Shown here one piece after another: positions 10,501 to 22,276 of a DNA stretch of 64,000 nucleotides (positions are counted from its first letter, which is position 1; every line of letters begins with the position of its first letter). The DNA is from Sycon ciliatum. Lineage: Eukaryota; Porifera; Calcarea; Leucosolenida; Sycettidae. The DNA lies in the NCBI RefSeq assembly GCF_964019385.1, contig NC_088645.1:28489294-28553293 (forward strand), read 5' to 3'. The notes below the pieces were generated by a model. It made no database searches. It saw only the letters and a program-made list of their open reading frames with translations, and was not told the origin of the DNA. A program made the translations under genes and the position numbers.

Positions 10501-11770
10501 CAGACTTGAGTATTATGCTCCCTAGCGTCAGCAATGTCGTCAGGTTGAGCACTCTTACCTTAGCGCGAACCCTTGCCGCTCGCCTTGTGCAGCGCTCACT
10601 GCTCTTGGAGCATTTTGAGCACTCTTGGCGGGGTTTGCAGCTTTTTATAAAAATGCTTTGCTTTACGGAAACGTATTTCATTGCGAAGAGCTGCGCTTCG
10701 GTCCTCTGAGCTGTGCTGATGAGCTCTAACAGAGCGAAACAGTTGCTGTCCACAGACTTGAGTATTATGCTCCCTTGCGTCAGCAATGTCGTCAGGTTGA
10801 GCTCTCTTACCTTAGCGCGAACCCTTGCCGCTCGCCTTGTGCAACGCTCACTGCTCTTGGGGCATTTCGAGCACTCTTGGCGGGGTTTGCAGCTCTTTAT
10901 AAAAATGCGTTGCTTTACGGCAACGTATTTCATTGCGAAGAGCTGCGCTTCGGTCCTCTGAGCTGTGTTGATGAGCTCTAACAGAGCGAAACAGTTGCTG
11001 TCCACAGACTTGAGTATTATGCTCCCTAGCGTCAGCAATGTCGTCAGGTGGAGCACTCTTACCTTAGGAGCCCTTGACGCTCACCTTGTGCAACGCTCAC
11101 TGCTCTTGGAGCATTTCGAGCACTCTTGGCGGGGTTTCCAGCTCTCTATTAAAATGCTTTGCTTTACGGAAACGTATTTCATTGCGAAGAGCTGCGCTTC
11201 GGTCCTCTGAGCTGTGCTGACCAGCTCTAACAGAGCGAAACAGATGCTGTCCACAGATTTGAGTATTCTGCTCCCTAGCGTCAGCAATGTCGTCAGGTTG
11301 AGCACTCTTACCTAAGCGCGAACCCTTGCCGCTCGCCTTGTGCAGCGCTCACTGCTCTTGGAGCATTTCGAGCACTCTTGGCGGGGTTTGCAGCTCTTTA
11401 TAAAAATGCTTTGCTTTACGGAAACGTATTTCATTGCGAAGAGCTGCGCTTCGGTCTTCTGAGCTGTGCTGATGAGCTCTAACAGAGCGAAACAGTTGCT
11501 GTCCACAGACTTGAGTATTATGCTCCCTAGCGTCAGCCATGTCGTCAGGTTGAGCACTCTTACCTAGCGCGAACCCTTGCCGCTCGCCTTGTGCAACGCT
11601 CACTGCTCTTGGAGCATTTCGAGCACTCTTGGCGGGGTTTGCAGCTCTTTATAAAAATGCTTTGCTTTACGGAAACGTATTTCATTGCGAAGAGCTGCGC
11701 TTCGGTCCTCTGAGCTGTGCTGATGAGCTCTAACAGAGCGAAACAGTTGTTGTCCACAGACTTGAGTAAT
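10501..11770. repeat. Tandem array, five ~250-bp units
   Basis: Five head-to-tail units begin at TTGAGTATTATGCTCCC-type sequence near 10506, 10758, 11010, 11258 and 11509, with a sixth truncated start near 11761. Unit length is about 252 bp (246-254). Because 252 is divisible by three, the minus strand stays open across neighbouring units, giving an 84-residue repeat with a Cys/Lys/Arg-rich core (CKPRQECSKCSKSSERC). That frame breaks in the units with indels. The array is bracketed by TAATTGCATCTGT on both sides (near 10489 and 11767). Coding is not established; a local satellite is the simpler reading. Confidence 0.85.
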
Positions 11771-11994
11771 TGCATCTGTATATAATTCAATAACAATTCG
11801 GTGGGGAACAGGAGAGTAGATCTTCCTGTTGTTAATCTCTCATGTCAACGTACATTTCAGTGCAACAGCAGAACACTACAACACAATTATTTTGACGAAG
11901 TATACAAGCCAGTGTCCTGACTATATTTTCTCGCCAGGGAGCAGTATTTATTTTGATGAAAACTACATTCTCCAATGCACCATCGAGGACAGTA

Positions 11995-12423
11995 TTACAC
12001 TATTAGCACGTACCGGTTTTCAAATTCAGATGACTTCGATCCAGCCGGCTGATGGATCGTGTCTAAATAGCCGCGCAGTGCAATACAAATGTAGAGTGCG
12101 TGCTGGTTTCTGCAGCCTTCTTCGAACTGTGAGGTCCAAGTAATGCAGCCAGACTCGCTAATCGCTGCCGATTCAATAACATCTTTGCAGCAAATGCAGT
12201 CGTTCCGCAATAATTGAACTACGCATTTGCCAAATTCACACCAGGATGTAGTGCGAACGCTATCGCCAGGTGGCCAGCAGTTCTCTAAGCAAACAGGAAG
12301 GTCAGTGTCGGCAGCAGCCGCTGCAGCTTCGTCAGCATTTACATCAACTTGCTCCGCACTCGACATCTCCATGATCTCATCCTCGGTATTATTATTATTT
12401 CTTTTTTTCTCTACAAAATCCAC
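11995..12423 (-). CDS. P2X7-like intracellular (Cys-rich) domain protein
   Basis: A 142-residue ORF starts at the ATG at 12423. The N-terminal ~55 residues are acidic and Ala-rich. The C-terminal half carries a pattern close to the zinc-binding cytoplasmic domain of P2X7 receptors: SWCEFGKC near residue 62, then CICCKDV, then GCITWTSQFEEGC. In the usual pattern (WCxCGxC…CCxE…CIT…GFxxxC) this protein has Phe in place of the second Cys. Stand-alone P2X7-like ORFs are common in invertebrate genomes and often sit among transposons. No channel part is present. An acidic coding segment lies upstream on the same strand (12740-12986), separated by a repeat insertion. Plausible gene or gene remnant. 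Confidence 0.5.
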   Translation of the reverse strand: MDFVEKKRNNNNTEDEIMEMSSAEQVDVNADEAAAAAADTDLPVCLENCWPPGDSVRTTSWCEFGKCVVQLLRNDCICCKDVIESAAISESGCITWTSQFEEGCRNQHALYICIALRGYLDTIHQPAGSKSSEFENRYVLIV

Positions 12424-12439
12424 ATATCTCCAGACACTG

Positions 12440-12545
12440 GGGTGAATGATGGAGTGTGGTGGTGGGACCCATTAAGCTCCGCCGACCAGAGGTCTCAGCT
12501 TCATAGCTCCATGGACGCACCAAAGGGAGATTGGGTAGGGAGGAT
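12440..12545 (-). repeat. LINE-type 3' UTR repeat, copy 2
   Basis: Shares the CCGACCAGAGGTCTC core and the flanking G-rich pattern with 10136-10235 and 16072-16165. It separates the P2X7-like ORF from the acidic segment upstream. Confidence 0.45.
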
Positions 12546-12739
12546 TAAATTGACAAAGAAAACAGAAGAAGAAAATGGAAAGATTGTATTGCCCAGTGAG
12601 CAAAAGAATAAGTTGAGGATTGATGTAAACGCTGCTAGACTTTTAAATTCAAGAGGAGACTGTCTGTGACGAGAGATTACATGTATGTCCAAGCAGGGTA
12701 TGACACTGTACCCTCTTACTCGCGTATGCTATGAGTGGC

Positions 12740-12986
12740 CCAGTGTCAGTTCGTTTATTCAAGTTCCTTTGCGCACGCAAGGATATCACTGGCGTCCAAC
12801 TCGCTCTCCTCAGATTCACTGTCATCTCCTGACAAGGAGCTAGGCCTACTGTCTGAATCGTCGCCGCTCATACTGTTTCCGCCTTGGACATTCACGACTT
12901 CACTTTCTTCTCCGTCCAACTCCTAGTAAAACTTCGGAGCTCCAGGAGCTGCTCTATCTCTTTGACGTCACAGCTCCGCGACGCCA
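12740..12986 (-). pseudogene. Possible 5' coding segment of an acidic protein
   Basis: On the minus strand a strong Kozak context (GCCGCCATGG) starts an open frame at 12986 (MASRSCDVKEIEQLLELRS…). About 65 bases on, the adjacent frame opens into a highly acidic Ser/Asp/Glu-rich stretch (GDDSDSRPSSLSGDDSESEE) ending at a TAA near 12745. A one-base shift or tiny splice would join them. It lies upstream of the P2X7-like ORF on the same strand and could be its original N-terminal part. GC-rich sequence around 12950-13010 is compatible with a promoter. Weak evidence. Confidence 0.3.
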
Positions 12987-13242
12987 TGGCGGCGCCAAAA
13001 ACATTGATCCAAGGGATATTTCAGTTGCGTATATCTCCGGTCACAGTCACCGGATGAAGACGAGACAAGCACCATTTGACAGGCTGATATTTCCTAATAA
13101 CATATCTGATGTTGATTTGAGGGTGCACTTCCCCTTTAACAGCTTAAAGTAAAGTAATAAGCAAGCGAGTAGAGAAAGAGCAGAAGATTAGGGTTCCCAG
13201 TAAAAAGCTACGCCTGTTGGGTGTTCCCTATTACAATAATGA

Positions 13243-13269
13243 ATTCTACTACTACTACTACTACTACTA
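13243..13269. repeat. (CTA)n microsatellite
   Basis: About nine uninterrupted CTA triplets. The flanking 13000-14140 holds no recognisable gene. Confidence 0.9.
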
Positions 13270-14148
13270 GATACTATTAAACAATTTGGTAGAAGAGTTT
13301 GTGGAGCGTTTTCTGGGCATAACGCAAAATCGGGTGAAATTTTCACTTGGATACCAGCATGCACAGTAGTAAGAGATAGTACCCGACAAAACAATACATT
13401 CTTGCATTATTGAATTGCTTACTCTGTTCACGTCAAGCGCTCATTATCTAGAGCTGTATTTGATGTGTTTGGATCAGGGGACATACTTTTTCAAAAACTT
13501 CCCCACCTGTAAGTATATGCACATGCAAACCAGCGGCAAGGAGCTCCATATTTCATGATTCTTTCTCCATTGTAACAATGCCGCTTTTTTTGACAGACAA
13601 CAGTGTTGCCGTAGTTATCCATGACTTGTGTGTGAATAACTGATAACAGGGCTGGGTACTATCTGTCATGTGGTTGCACTAGCTGCATGAGCTGACTGCT
13701 CTAATATATTTCTAGACTTGAACAAGTTGAGTTCCAGACCTACTGTCAAAGTTTATGATCGGCCATGAGACACGATTCAGGTATCCGTAAATTCTAGCCA
13801 CATTACATCGCTACAACACTACACAAAGATGTAAATGTTCTAGTCCAATGTGAGGACAGCCAAATCGTTCGTCAATATACAGCCTAATCAGGTGATCTGA
13901 GTGAAGTTGACCCAGTGGAGTGAACTAAGGATCATGAACATCTTACGAGTGTATAATGTGCTTCCCTGTGGCTAGTGATTTACCATTCAGAGTGTTGATA
14001 CATTAGGGCACTGCTGTTCGCCAGAGCAGACTTTATCGCTGATGTGACTGCTCCCATGCATGGCTAATCCGCACGAGAGCCAGGTTGAGCTACTCCCATC
14101 ATCCAAGTGATGTATACTACTCCTTTCCATATTGAATATACATACTAA

Positions 14149-14591
14149 GAACACTGTACGCAAGTACACCAGTAGTGCTGGATAGCTTTCAAACTCCTTC
14201 CTCCTCCTTCTGTAGTAATGGTATCTCTACAGGAGATTTGTGTGGAATGTACCCACGCGGCTAGTGCCTCGCACAAAACTGTCAGGCAGCAGCCAAATAG
14301 GCCCTGGGGGTGTCAGTGACAGATGGAATCCAGTTGTTTACCAGCTGACATGAACATACACTGCACTCAGAACACTGTACGCAAGTACCCCAGTAGTGCT
14401 GGATAGCTTTCAAACTCCTTCCTCCTCCTTCTGTAGTAATGGTATCTCTACAGGAGATTTGTGTGGAATGTGCCCACGCGGCTAGTGCCTCGCACAAAAC
14501 TGTCAGGCAGCAGCCAAATAGGCCCTGGGGGTGTCAGTGACAGATGGAATCCAGTTGTTAACCAGCTGACATGAACATACACTGCACTCAG
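14149..14591. repeat. 221-bp tandem duplication
   Basis: Two direct copies, 14149-14369 and 14370-14590, differ at only a few positions (for example TACACC versus TACCCC near the start, GTTTACC versus GTTAACC near the end). No convincing coding content; minus-strand frames in both copies end in the same Cys-containing stretch. Confidence 0.9.
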
Positions 14592-16071
14592 ACAGACTGT
14601 GACTGGCGTTCAATGTGTTTGGGAAACAGCTGGACTGCTTCTGGACGCCTTGGAAAGAAATGCCCTGCCTCAGAATGAAATTTAGAAAGAACCCGATTTC
14701 TGTAATGGCTTGCTGCTGCATGTATCCAGTTTCAGCTTTGTTGTGTATATGGCGTACAGAATGGAATGGAGACGCAATGCCATTGGCGTGCATACCGGCT
14801 TTAGAGGTGAGTCATTAATTCCTGTGGGTGCGATTGGATGATTTGTTGGAGGCCGCTGCACGACTGATGGGCATGGAAAGAGGAGGTGGACAATGCATTT
14901 CGAAAACTTAACGAATCCTGATCTTACCATAAACTAGTTTGGGACATATTCATTAGAACATATATGCCGCAGGATAGATGACGGCATATGACCATGCAAG
15001 CATGCAAGTAGGTGAAGGGACAGAATAGTTTTCCAGAAATGGAAAAAAATGATAATACCGGTATGTACTCGCACATCATTGTGAAAAGAATGATACGCAA
15101 ACATATCGATATCATCAGAGCATCGCACTGACAATGAGGCCGAATCTGATATCAATGACATTGACAATGATGTTTCCAAAGCGAGATTAATATTAGGCCT
15201 GAATCTAACTTGCTGGAAAGCTGAAACTGAAAAGCAGGTGAGTTCTGCGTTTCCAAAGAACAAGATATACTGTAACGATATTTGATTAGTCCTGATTACC
15301 TTTACACAGGCACATGTAGATATCCTGAGTCTGACCTACGCGCCGAAGGTAGGCAAAGTGGGTTGGCCAAAGACCATGATTGAGATACGAGAGGTACCTG
15401 GTTCAAGTCGTGCCTGGGAGCGGTTTTTCCAGGCATGCTGCTACCCACAGTCAACTGGGAACTTGTGGCCAGGCACAAGGGAAACATGGCTGCGGCTAAT
15501 GGGGTCTTTCTTGGCACTTGTGTCAGTGGTTGTGAGACTTATCCACTCACCACCACAGTTAGGCGCTGCATCTGACGCCAGGGTTTACCAGGTGTTAGCA
15601 GCTGTCGTGAGCTCCTTTTGGAAACGAACATGATAATTACTTTTTTTTAATTTTTGTATACCGCCCTAGATGTATGTTGACTATTTTCATAGACGCTGTG
15701 TGGCAAATCTTTTCTACCTTTTCATACTTTATAAACCAAGTACCGGCATTCACGGTTTGCGTTCACGTGAAGGCAACATAATTATTACAAGTATAGTATG
15801 GAATACTGAATGTGACTAATTGATGGTGAATGTTCTTATCGTCGGTATATTCAATGTACAGCGTGCTGGCTCATGGCAGTATGTATCTTGTTGGAGAACC
15901 AAGCTGTGAAAGGTAATCATTTATTTATTTATTACTTGTATTTTAGTATTATACACAACACAAACCCAGCTCGTAGTATACATGAGAATCCAAAAAGTAT
16001 TCTTTCTAGACCATAAATATACATATATATGTGGGAAAAAAAACAAGCAGCTACTGAGTAGGTGCTTTATT
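14592..16071. other. No gene supported
   Basis: Short frames only. A box-B-like GGTTCAAGTCG near 15403 hints at an old tRNA-derived SINE, but no A box or tail could be placed. Confidence 0.35.
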
Positions 16072-16165
16072 GGGCAGCAGTGATGGTGAGGTGCAAGGGG
16101 CTCCACCGAGCAAAGGTCTCCGTTTCAATGCCACGAGCACGCAAGAGGATAAAAGGAAACAGAAA
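16072..16165 (-). repeat. LINE-type 3' UTR repeat, copy 3
   Basis: Carries GAGCAAAGGTCTCCGTTTCA and matches the blocks at 10136 and 12440. A TTTATTTATTTATTACTTG stretch at 15922-15940 lies on the expected tail side. Confidence 0.5.
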
Positions 16166-17379
16166 TGTAAAGCGAAGCTAGATCTACTTATGGAGAGGTA
16201 GAATGGGTACAGCGAAGGTAAAAGTGCCGGTATACCGGTATGTGTTTAGAAAAAGATAAATCAGACACAAAGAAAGATATTGTAAATTATCAGTGTTTGG
16301 TTTGATGTACCATGCATGCAAAACACAGCTGAGAACTCTGAGCAAGGCCAGGTACGCGATATAGCGGGTCTTCATGTTTTTTTTGGTTGTTTTTTATTTC
16401 ACTCCGCACATTCAAACGGGATGACGACCCAATAAGATGACGGCTAAGGCATAACCTAGAAGTGGCTATGAAAGAACACAGTAAAGGCTATGGAAGCACA
16501 TAGTAAGAGAATAAGATAGTAATAACAGCGAGTAAACGGGGGGGGGGGGGGAGAGCGAATACGATGTATCTGTGATACTATCTGTGATACTACGTGAGGA
16601 TTACTGAACTGCACGGGGAGGGGTAGCAGAACTATCAGCAGCAACTCGAACTACTCCCTACGTCTGGCAAGCAAGGAGCTCGACAATAACAGGAAATCTG
16701 TTGCCCAGTGCCAGTTGCGGTCTCTCAAGTGTCTGTATACTTTTCACTCACAAAGCGACTGTTCAGTACATGGGGTAGTGGTCTACCAGAGCAATCACAC
16801 TCACCACCGTGGTGGTTTTCCAGAAATGAGTAGAAGCAAAAAACCACACTCGCAGCCACATAATAGATAAATAGCCGAAAAACATCTAAATCTATCAAAG
16901 AACCGCCAGCAAGCGGAAGAAAAGGCCGTGAAATCAAGTGAAACAGCATGGCCAGTGGTGAGCATGGGTGACTGGGCAGCAGGGGAGCGCCTGAAAAACA
17001 ATGACTCCCTACATTCCTAGCCGCGACCGCGCAACCGGGCTAGAGGAAAAACACGCCTTTCGGCCAAAAAACCTTTCTATTTCATTAATTCCTGCCCCGC
17101 TGCCAGTCAGACCCAAGAATAGAGATAGCAAGAAATGGTATGTAATAACCGGTGTATGTCATAATCATAAGCCACACACATAGGCATAGATTGTCAAGAA
17201 GAACAGCGGACGACTCCCATGAAACCAGGGTGGGTGGGCGGGCAACTTCAACTACCAGGAGGAAAAACAAAGACCACGATGGCAGGTTCAACGGAGTTGC
17301 GCAGAACAAGAGCAAATGCACGAAAATATTTGTGAGTGAAAAATACGTTTTTTGCACTCTTTCGCTACGCTGAGCCGTG

Positions 17380-17990
17380 AAAAAACAAAACTTTTGCCTT
17401 GATTGACTAAAAAGGTGTTTTTTAGTGTGGGCATAGCGACAGCACGCAGCGTGTAAGGAAGGGAGTTCCATGCACTAAAACAGCAGCAGTTTCTAGAACG
17501 ACTGCTTCAAGACGGATGGAGTGGAGACATGGAGCGTGTCTGACAAAAATTGATAGCCGTGGCTACTGGCATTACTGTGGCGGTTCCCGTTTCTGGGGTT
17601 GGCTGGAGAAACGCTATGTGGTCGCAATACAGCAAGTAGCTGAGGATGATCAGCGATGAAATGCAATGTTACATGCACGAGACAGCAGCAAAAGGCCGGC
17701 GGACAGCCAGACTAGGGAGAATTGCTCCAGGGCCAATGATCCACAGTGCGCAGCGTTGAACATTATCCAGGTGTTGAATGTGGCTGGCTGGGGAGCCCAT
17801 TCACACAAGCTGGGCATACTCCATCAGGGACCTGACGAATGCCTTGCAGACAGCCCTTTGGCTAGCTGGCGTTAAAATGTGAGCCGTCGGAGAAAGCTCA
17901 GGCGCTCCTGGTTTCTGATAGTCACGGTCCCGAGGTGACTAAGGAAGGACAGTTTGGAGTCAAATCGAACCACCGTGCCTCTTGCAGTAA
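17380..17990 (-). pseudogene. LINE C-terminal fragment
   Basis: Minus-strand frames give SLMEYAQLV, then a stop, then MGSPASHIQHLDNVQRCALW near 17760-17880, and MELPSLHAACCRYA or NSLPYTLRAVAMPT near 17430-17470. These are the HLxxLDxVQRRALRIIG and WNxLPxxLR blocks of a non-LTR polyprotein C-terminus. Two or more frameshifts. Confidence 0.7.
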
Positions 17991-18009
17991 AAATCAAGAA
18001 TCGCGCTCA

Positions 18010-20288
18010 GGACTTAAGAGAGCATGTCTGAGAAAACCAGAACATATGTGCAAGTCGATCTCTCAGATTTCGCTCAAATTTTGCAGGTAGGTTTGCTTTG
18101 GGGTGTAGATCGACATTCCAAAGCCCGCGCAAAATCTTTTGAAGGGAACCATGAAATTGGCATGCCCCTCAATATTGGCCCAATATTGGCACGATTTATG
18201 GGTCTACAAACGAGCCACGGCACAGCGTACAAGAACAAGCTACGAACAAAACTCCATCAAGCCATCATTACCTCACCTTAGAAGAGTTCTTGGGGCAGCA
18301 CCACTTAGCCACGCCAGCATCCCAGAAGACGAGGGAAATCATCCCTTGACGCCACAAATGATCGTCTTGAAAATAGCCAAGTTACAAGCGCTGATAAAAC
18401 AGCGAGCTACGTCCTCAATTAGCAAACACTATACACCGGCAGATAGTAGAACACCTCTTCTAGCACTGAGGACATGTCCCCCATCATCCTTTTGGGGTTT
18501 TCTTGAAATAAACAATTTTGAATTTTTCCACTCGACCATTCTGAAATACGTCCAAACTCATACCTGCGCAGGAAAGCTCGCCCCTCCGCGACGTCTAGTC
18601 AGCAATTTCTACTCCAACACCACTCCCAACGCTGCAGAACAAAGTGTATTGTTGACTCTGACAAGGAAAAGCAGCGGTGATCACTTGTCACTCCAAACGA
18701 CAAGCTTCTCCTTGCGCCACCAACATTTTTCGTTGCAACAGTTGATGCAAAAGTGACTGAATTTTTGCGTGTAGTTTTTGGATTTTACTGCAAGAGGAAT
18801 GATGAAATCACGTGCCTCGTGACACAAGAATGCCAGGTCTCGTAGATCACGGTTCAGCAGTTGTTCCGAGTCACCTAGATCAAGCGCTCCTGCACTACAT
18901 GGATCACCCGTTGATCTAGATCGGATCAAGTGCATCTTGATGTCCAGCTCAAGAGCACGCATGTCGTGTTGTAGGCCTTCCAGCTGGGACTTTCCCTCAA
19001 CATGCAGCACAGAGACTATGGCGAGTAGGGTCAAATCACGTTGTTCATGACGTAAGAAATCTGCCCTGTGGGCGCGCCACATACTTCATGGAACCAGTGT
19101 TGGCCGCGCGCTGGTCAACTCCAAGCGACCTTGATGCCAATGATGGCATGGACCACGCTCATTCCTTGCTGTTGCAGATCTACGTGGATCATCAGCATGT
19201 AAACCAGCCGTAGTTCCTGTTGAACCATGTTCGGGATGAGCGAGGTTAGTGTGAAAAAATGCATCCCAGTTCTTACTGCAAGAGGAAATATCTCCAAGAA
19301 TTCTTGCCAATGCAATACTGCTAGCGTTATAACGATAGTTTCTGCATGTTCTGAGCAGAGCATGCAAGAAATATAATGCATCTTACCTCCTCCCTCATGG
19401 TCCGTTTCGAATAGCGCCTCAGGAACGATCGTGATCGTGTGCATTGTGTCGTGTACCAGAAAGCATTATTCTACGTCACGATCCACGTGATTTCTTCATT
19501 CCTCTTGCAGTAAAATCCAAAAACTACACGCAAAAATTCAGTCACTTTTGCATCAACTGTTGCAACGAATAATGTTGGTGGCGCAAGGAGAAGCTTGTCG
19601 TTTGGAGTGACAAGTGATCACCGCTGCTTTTCCTTGTCAGAGTCAACAATACACTTTGTTCTGCAGCGTTGGGAGTGGTGTTGGAGTAGAAATTGCTGAC
19701 TAGACGTCGCGGAGGGGCGAGCTTTCCTGCGCAGGTATGAGTTTGGACGTATTTCAGAATGGTCGAGTGGAAAAATTCAAAATTGTTTATTTCAAGAAAA
19801 CCCCAAAAGGATGATGGGGGACATGTCCTCAGTGCTAGAAGAGGTGTTCTACTATCTGCCGGTGTATAGTGTTTGCTAATTGAGGACGTAGCTCGCTGTT
19901 TTATCAGCGCTTGTAACTTGGCTATTTTCAAGACGATCATTTGTGGCGTCAAGGGATGATTTCCCTCGTCTTCTGGGATGCTGGCGTGGCTAAGTGGTGC
20001 TGCCCCAAGAACTCTTCTAAGGTGAGGTAATGATGGCTTGATGGAGTTTTGTTCGTAGCTTGTTCTTGTACGCTGTGCCGTGGCTCGTTTGTAGACCCAT
20101 AAATCGTGCCAATATTGGGCCAATATTGAGGGGCATGCCAATTTCATGGTTCCCTTCAAAAGATTTTGCGCGGGCTTTGGAATGTCGATCTACACCCCAA
20201 AGCAAACCTACCTGCAAAATTTGAGCGAAATCTGAGAGATCGACTTGCACATATGTTCTGGTTTTCTCAGACATGCTCTCTTAAGTCC
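18010..20288. mobile_element. TTAA-flanked fold-back transposon, copy 1
   Basis: A 2.3-kb element with ~800-bp inverted arms (18010-18812 and 19486-20288) that are nearly identical, around a ~670-bp unique centre. Outer ends read TTAAGAGAGCATGTCTGAG and its complement, with TTAA at both ends, the target of piggyBac and Kolobok transposons. The 205-residue ORFs in the arms are mirror copies of one sequence with no recognised domain, and they occur again in the copy at 28471-32938. No transposase is visible, so the element is non-autonomous. The centre has short minus-strand frames without recognisable function. Confidence 0.75.
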
Positions 20289-21030
20289 CTTTTGCATCAA
20301 CAGTCGCACAAAAGAATTGTTGGTGGCGCAAGGAGAAGCTTGTCGTTGGGAGTAACAAGTGATCACCGCTGCTTTTCCTCTTCAGAGTCAACAATATAGT
20401 GTGTTCTCCAGCGTTGGGAGTAGTGTTCGAGTAGAAATTGCTGAGGAGACGGCGCGGAGGGGCGAGATTTCTTGCACAGGTATGAAATTGGCCATATATC
20501 AGCATCGTAGAGTGGAGAAAATTGCAAAAAGTTTATTTCAAGTAAACCCAAAAAAAGATTGGGGACATGTCCTAAGCGCTAGAAGAGTTGTTCTACTATC
20601 TGTCGGTGTATAGCTCTTGGCAATGGAGTGCGTAGCTGCCTGTTCTGCCAGCGTTTGTAAATTGGCTATTTTCAAGACGATCAGTTGTGGCGTCAGGGGA
20701 TGATGGCCCTCGTACGTCTTCTGGGATCCTGGCGTGGCTAAGCGGTACTGCTCCAGGATCTCTTCTCAGGTGAGGCACTGTTGGTTTGATGGAGTTTGTT
20801 CCTAGCTTGTCGGTATATGATGCGGCGTGACTCGTTTTTAGACCTATAAAATTAATAAGGTGATATTTCGACCATTTTTGAGGGGTATTCAAGTTTCAAG
20901 GTTCCCTTCAGAAACTTTTTCAAGGGATTTGCACAATCGATATACGCCCTAAAGTGAACATCCCTGCAATTTTTACGCGAAATCGTAGAGATCCACTTGC
21001 ACACATACTTTGGTGCTCTCTGACATGCTC
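20289..21030 (-). mobile_element. Diverged arm of the TTAA fold-back family
   Basis: Directly abuts copy 1 and repeats the arm sequence in the minus orientation (GCATCAACAGTCGCA… to …CTGACATGCTC), clearly older because of many substitutions. It ends near TTTAACTTAA at 21022-21031. Confidence 0.65.
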
Positions 21031-21488
21031 TTTAACTTAAAAGAAAATCAAAGAGGTGTTGATGATGTGAAAGGTCCAGAGCAGATTCACTTACAGTGGA
21101 GCTGTGATGGTGAAAACAGTCGCTGTGACATAGCCATTTGCCGAGCACTGACTTATGCATTAACTGGACTGAAGTATGTGTATGAGTATATCGCCTGGCG
21201 TGCATCGGCGGTGCGACATGAGCAAACTGATACACATGGTGAATAAAAAAGCACTCTGTTTCTGAAATTTCCTGCTCAGAGAGTGGTTTTAGAAAGGCGT
21301 ATACGCCGTCTCGACAGTCAGGTGTAGCTCTGTGCTCTTTTGTTTGTAAAGTATCTTTCATTTCCTTCCCCAGTGGTTGTATAGCGGTAAATGAAGCATT
21401 GTTTTCCCGGTAGAGTGTACGTAGTCCCAGTGTTAGTGATGTAATGAGCTAGTTTTGTAACACTGTACTGTTGTGAATGTTCATGCAG

Positions 21489-21812
21489 GTCAAGTTGTCA
21501 CTCTAGCTGCTAGTGGTACAGGACAATCAGTATCACCATTCCGTGTGACATTTGGTGATGGACAACCTACAGCCGATGTTACCAGTTACTTACCTGTATG
21601 TATTGTGATCAGTGGATCAGGATCATTCATTCGACTAGAGAAGACTGATGGTAGTCTAGTGTTGGCTGAGACAGGTGCCTTCTCAGGGAGTTTCAACGGT
21701 GCAACGGTGAACAGGACAGCACATCCGATACTGGACACATCTTACACTGGACTGTACCATTGCAGAACAGCGGATAGCAACTCAACACAGACATACCAAC
21801 TCAACATTGTTG
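21489..21812 (+). CDS. Receptor gene 2: Ig-like domain exon 1
   Basis: A 324-bp phase 1-1 exon (acceptor …tcatgcag, donor gtaagt) encodes one extracellular Ig-like module of about 108 residues. The B-strand region begins QVVTLAASG. The F-strand shows the typical DTSYTGLYHCRTAD (DxGxYxC) motif, followed by a TYQLNIV G-strand. The cysteine expected in the B strand is not in its usual place: the nearest upstream Cys is in LPVCIVI, so the fold may use a shifted disulfide. Symmetric phase lets this module be skipped or duplicated without a frameshift. No signal-peptide exon was found upstream; it may lie before 21 kb. Confidence 0.7.
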
Positions 21813-22167
21813 GTAAGTATGAACCGGCATCTTTCTTTCTGATGCTCTGAATGTGAAGAGAAATACAGCAGTGATTTAAAACGAGGCGCCCGAGCAACAG
21901 AACGCCTCATCCATGAGCACGAAGTTGCATATGACGCAAGCAATGTATCAGACGAGTTGCGGAACTCTTGGTTGCAATAAGACGCAAAGTGTATAATATT
22001 ACTTTAAAAGCATGCTGTGTACCATTTATCCATGCTGTAGTCAACAATGAACAGTTTTAGAGGTTTTTTATTCAGTTCCTTGCCTCAACAGGACAAAGTA
22101 CACACAAACTTACACCTACACTGAACACCTTCTACCCGCCGACCGAGTAACTCAGACACAACATATT

Positions 22168-22199
22168 CACAGTGACAGTGACAGTGACAGTGACAGTGA
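22168..22199. repeat. (ACAGTG)n short tandem repeat
   Basis: About five hexamer units, GTGACAGTGACAGTGACAGTG-like. Confidence 0.85.
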
Positions 22200-22276
22200 A
22201 ACTCATCCATACATGCACATGATGCCTGCTCACATTTACGATGACGGAGTAGTCACATAGCAGCGAAACTAAATGC

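Noticed and set aside
11829-12143. Plus-strand CCP-like reading (QCPDYIF…YILQC)
   Set aside because: The exon phase does not match the receptor module exons, the four-Cys pattern is incomplete, and the better-supported P2X7-like ORF overlaps on the other strand.
18139-18756. 205-residue ORF of the fold-back arms as a gene (also 19542-20159 and 28597-29214)
   Set aside because: It exists only because the arms are copies; no domain is seen and the older arms break the frame.
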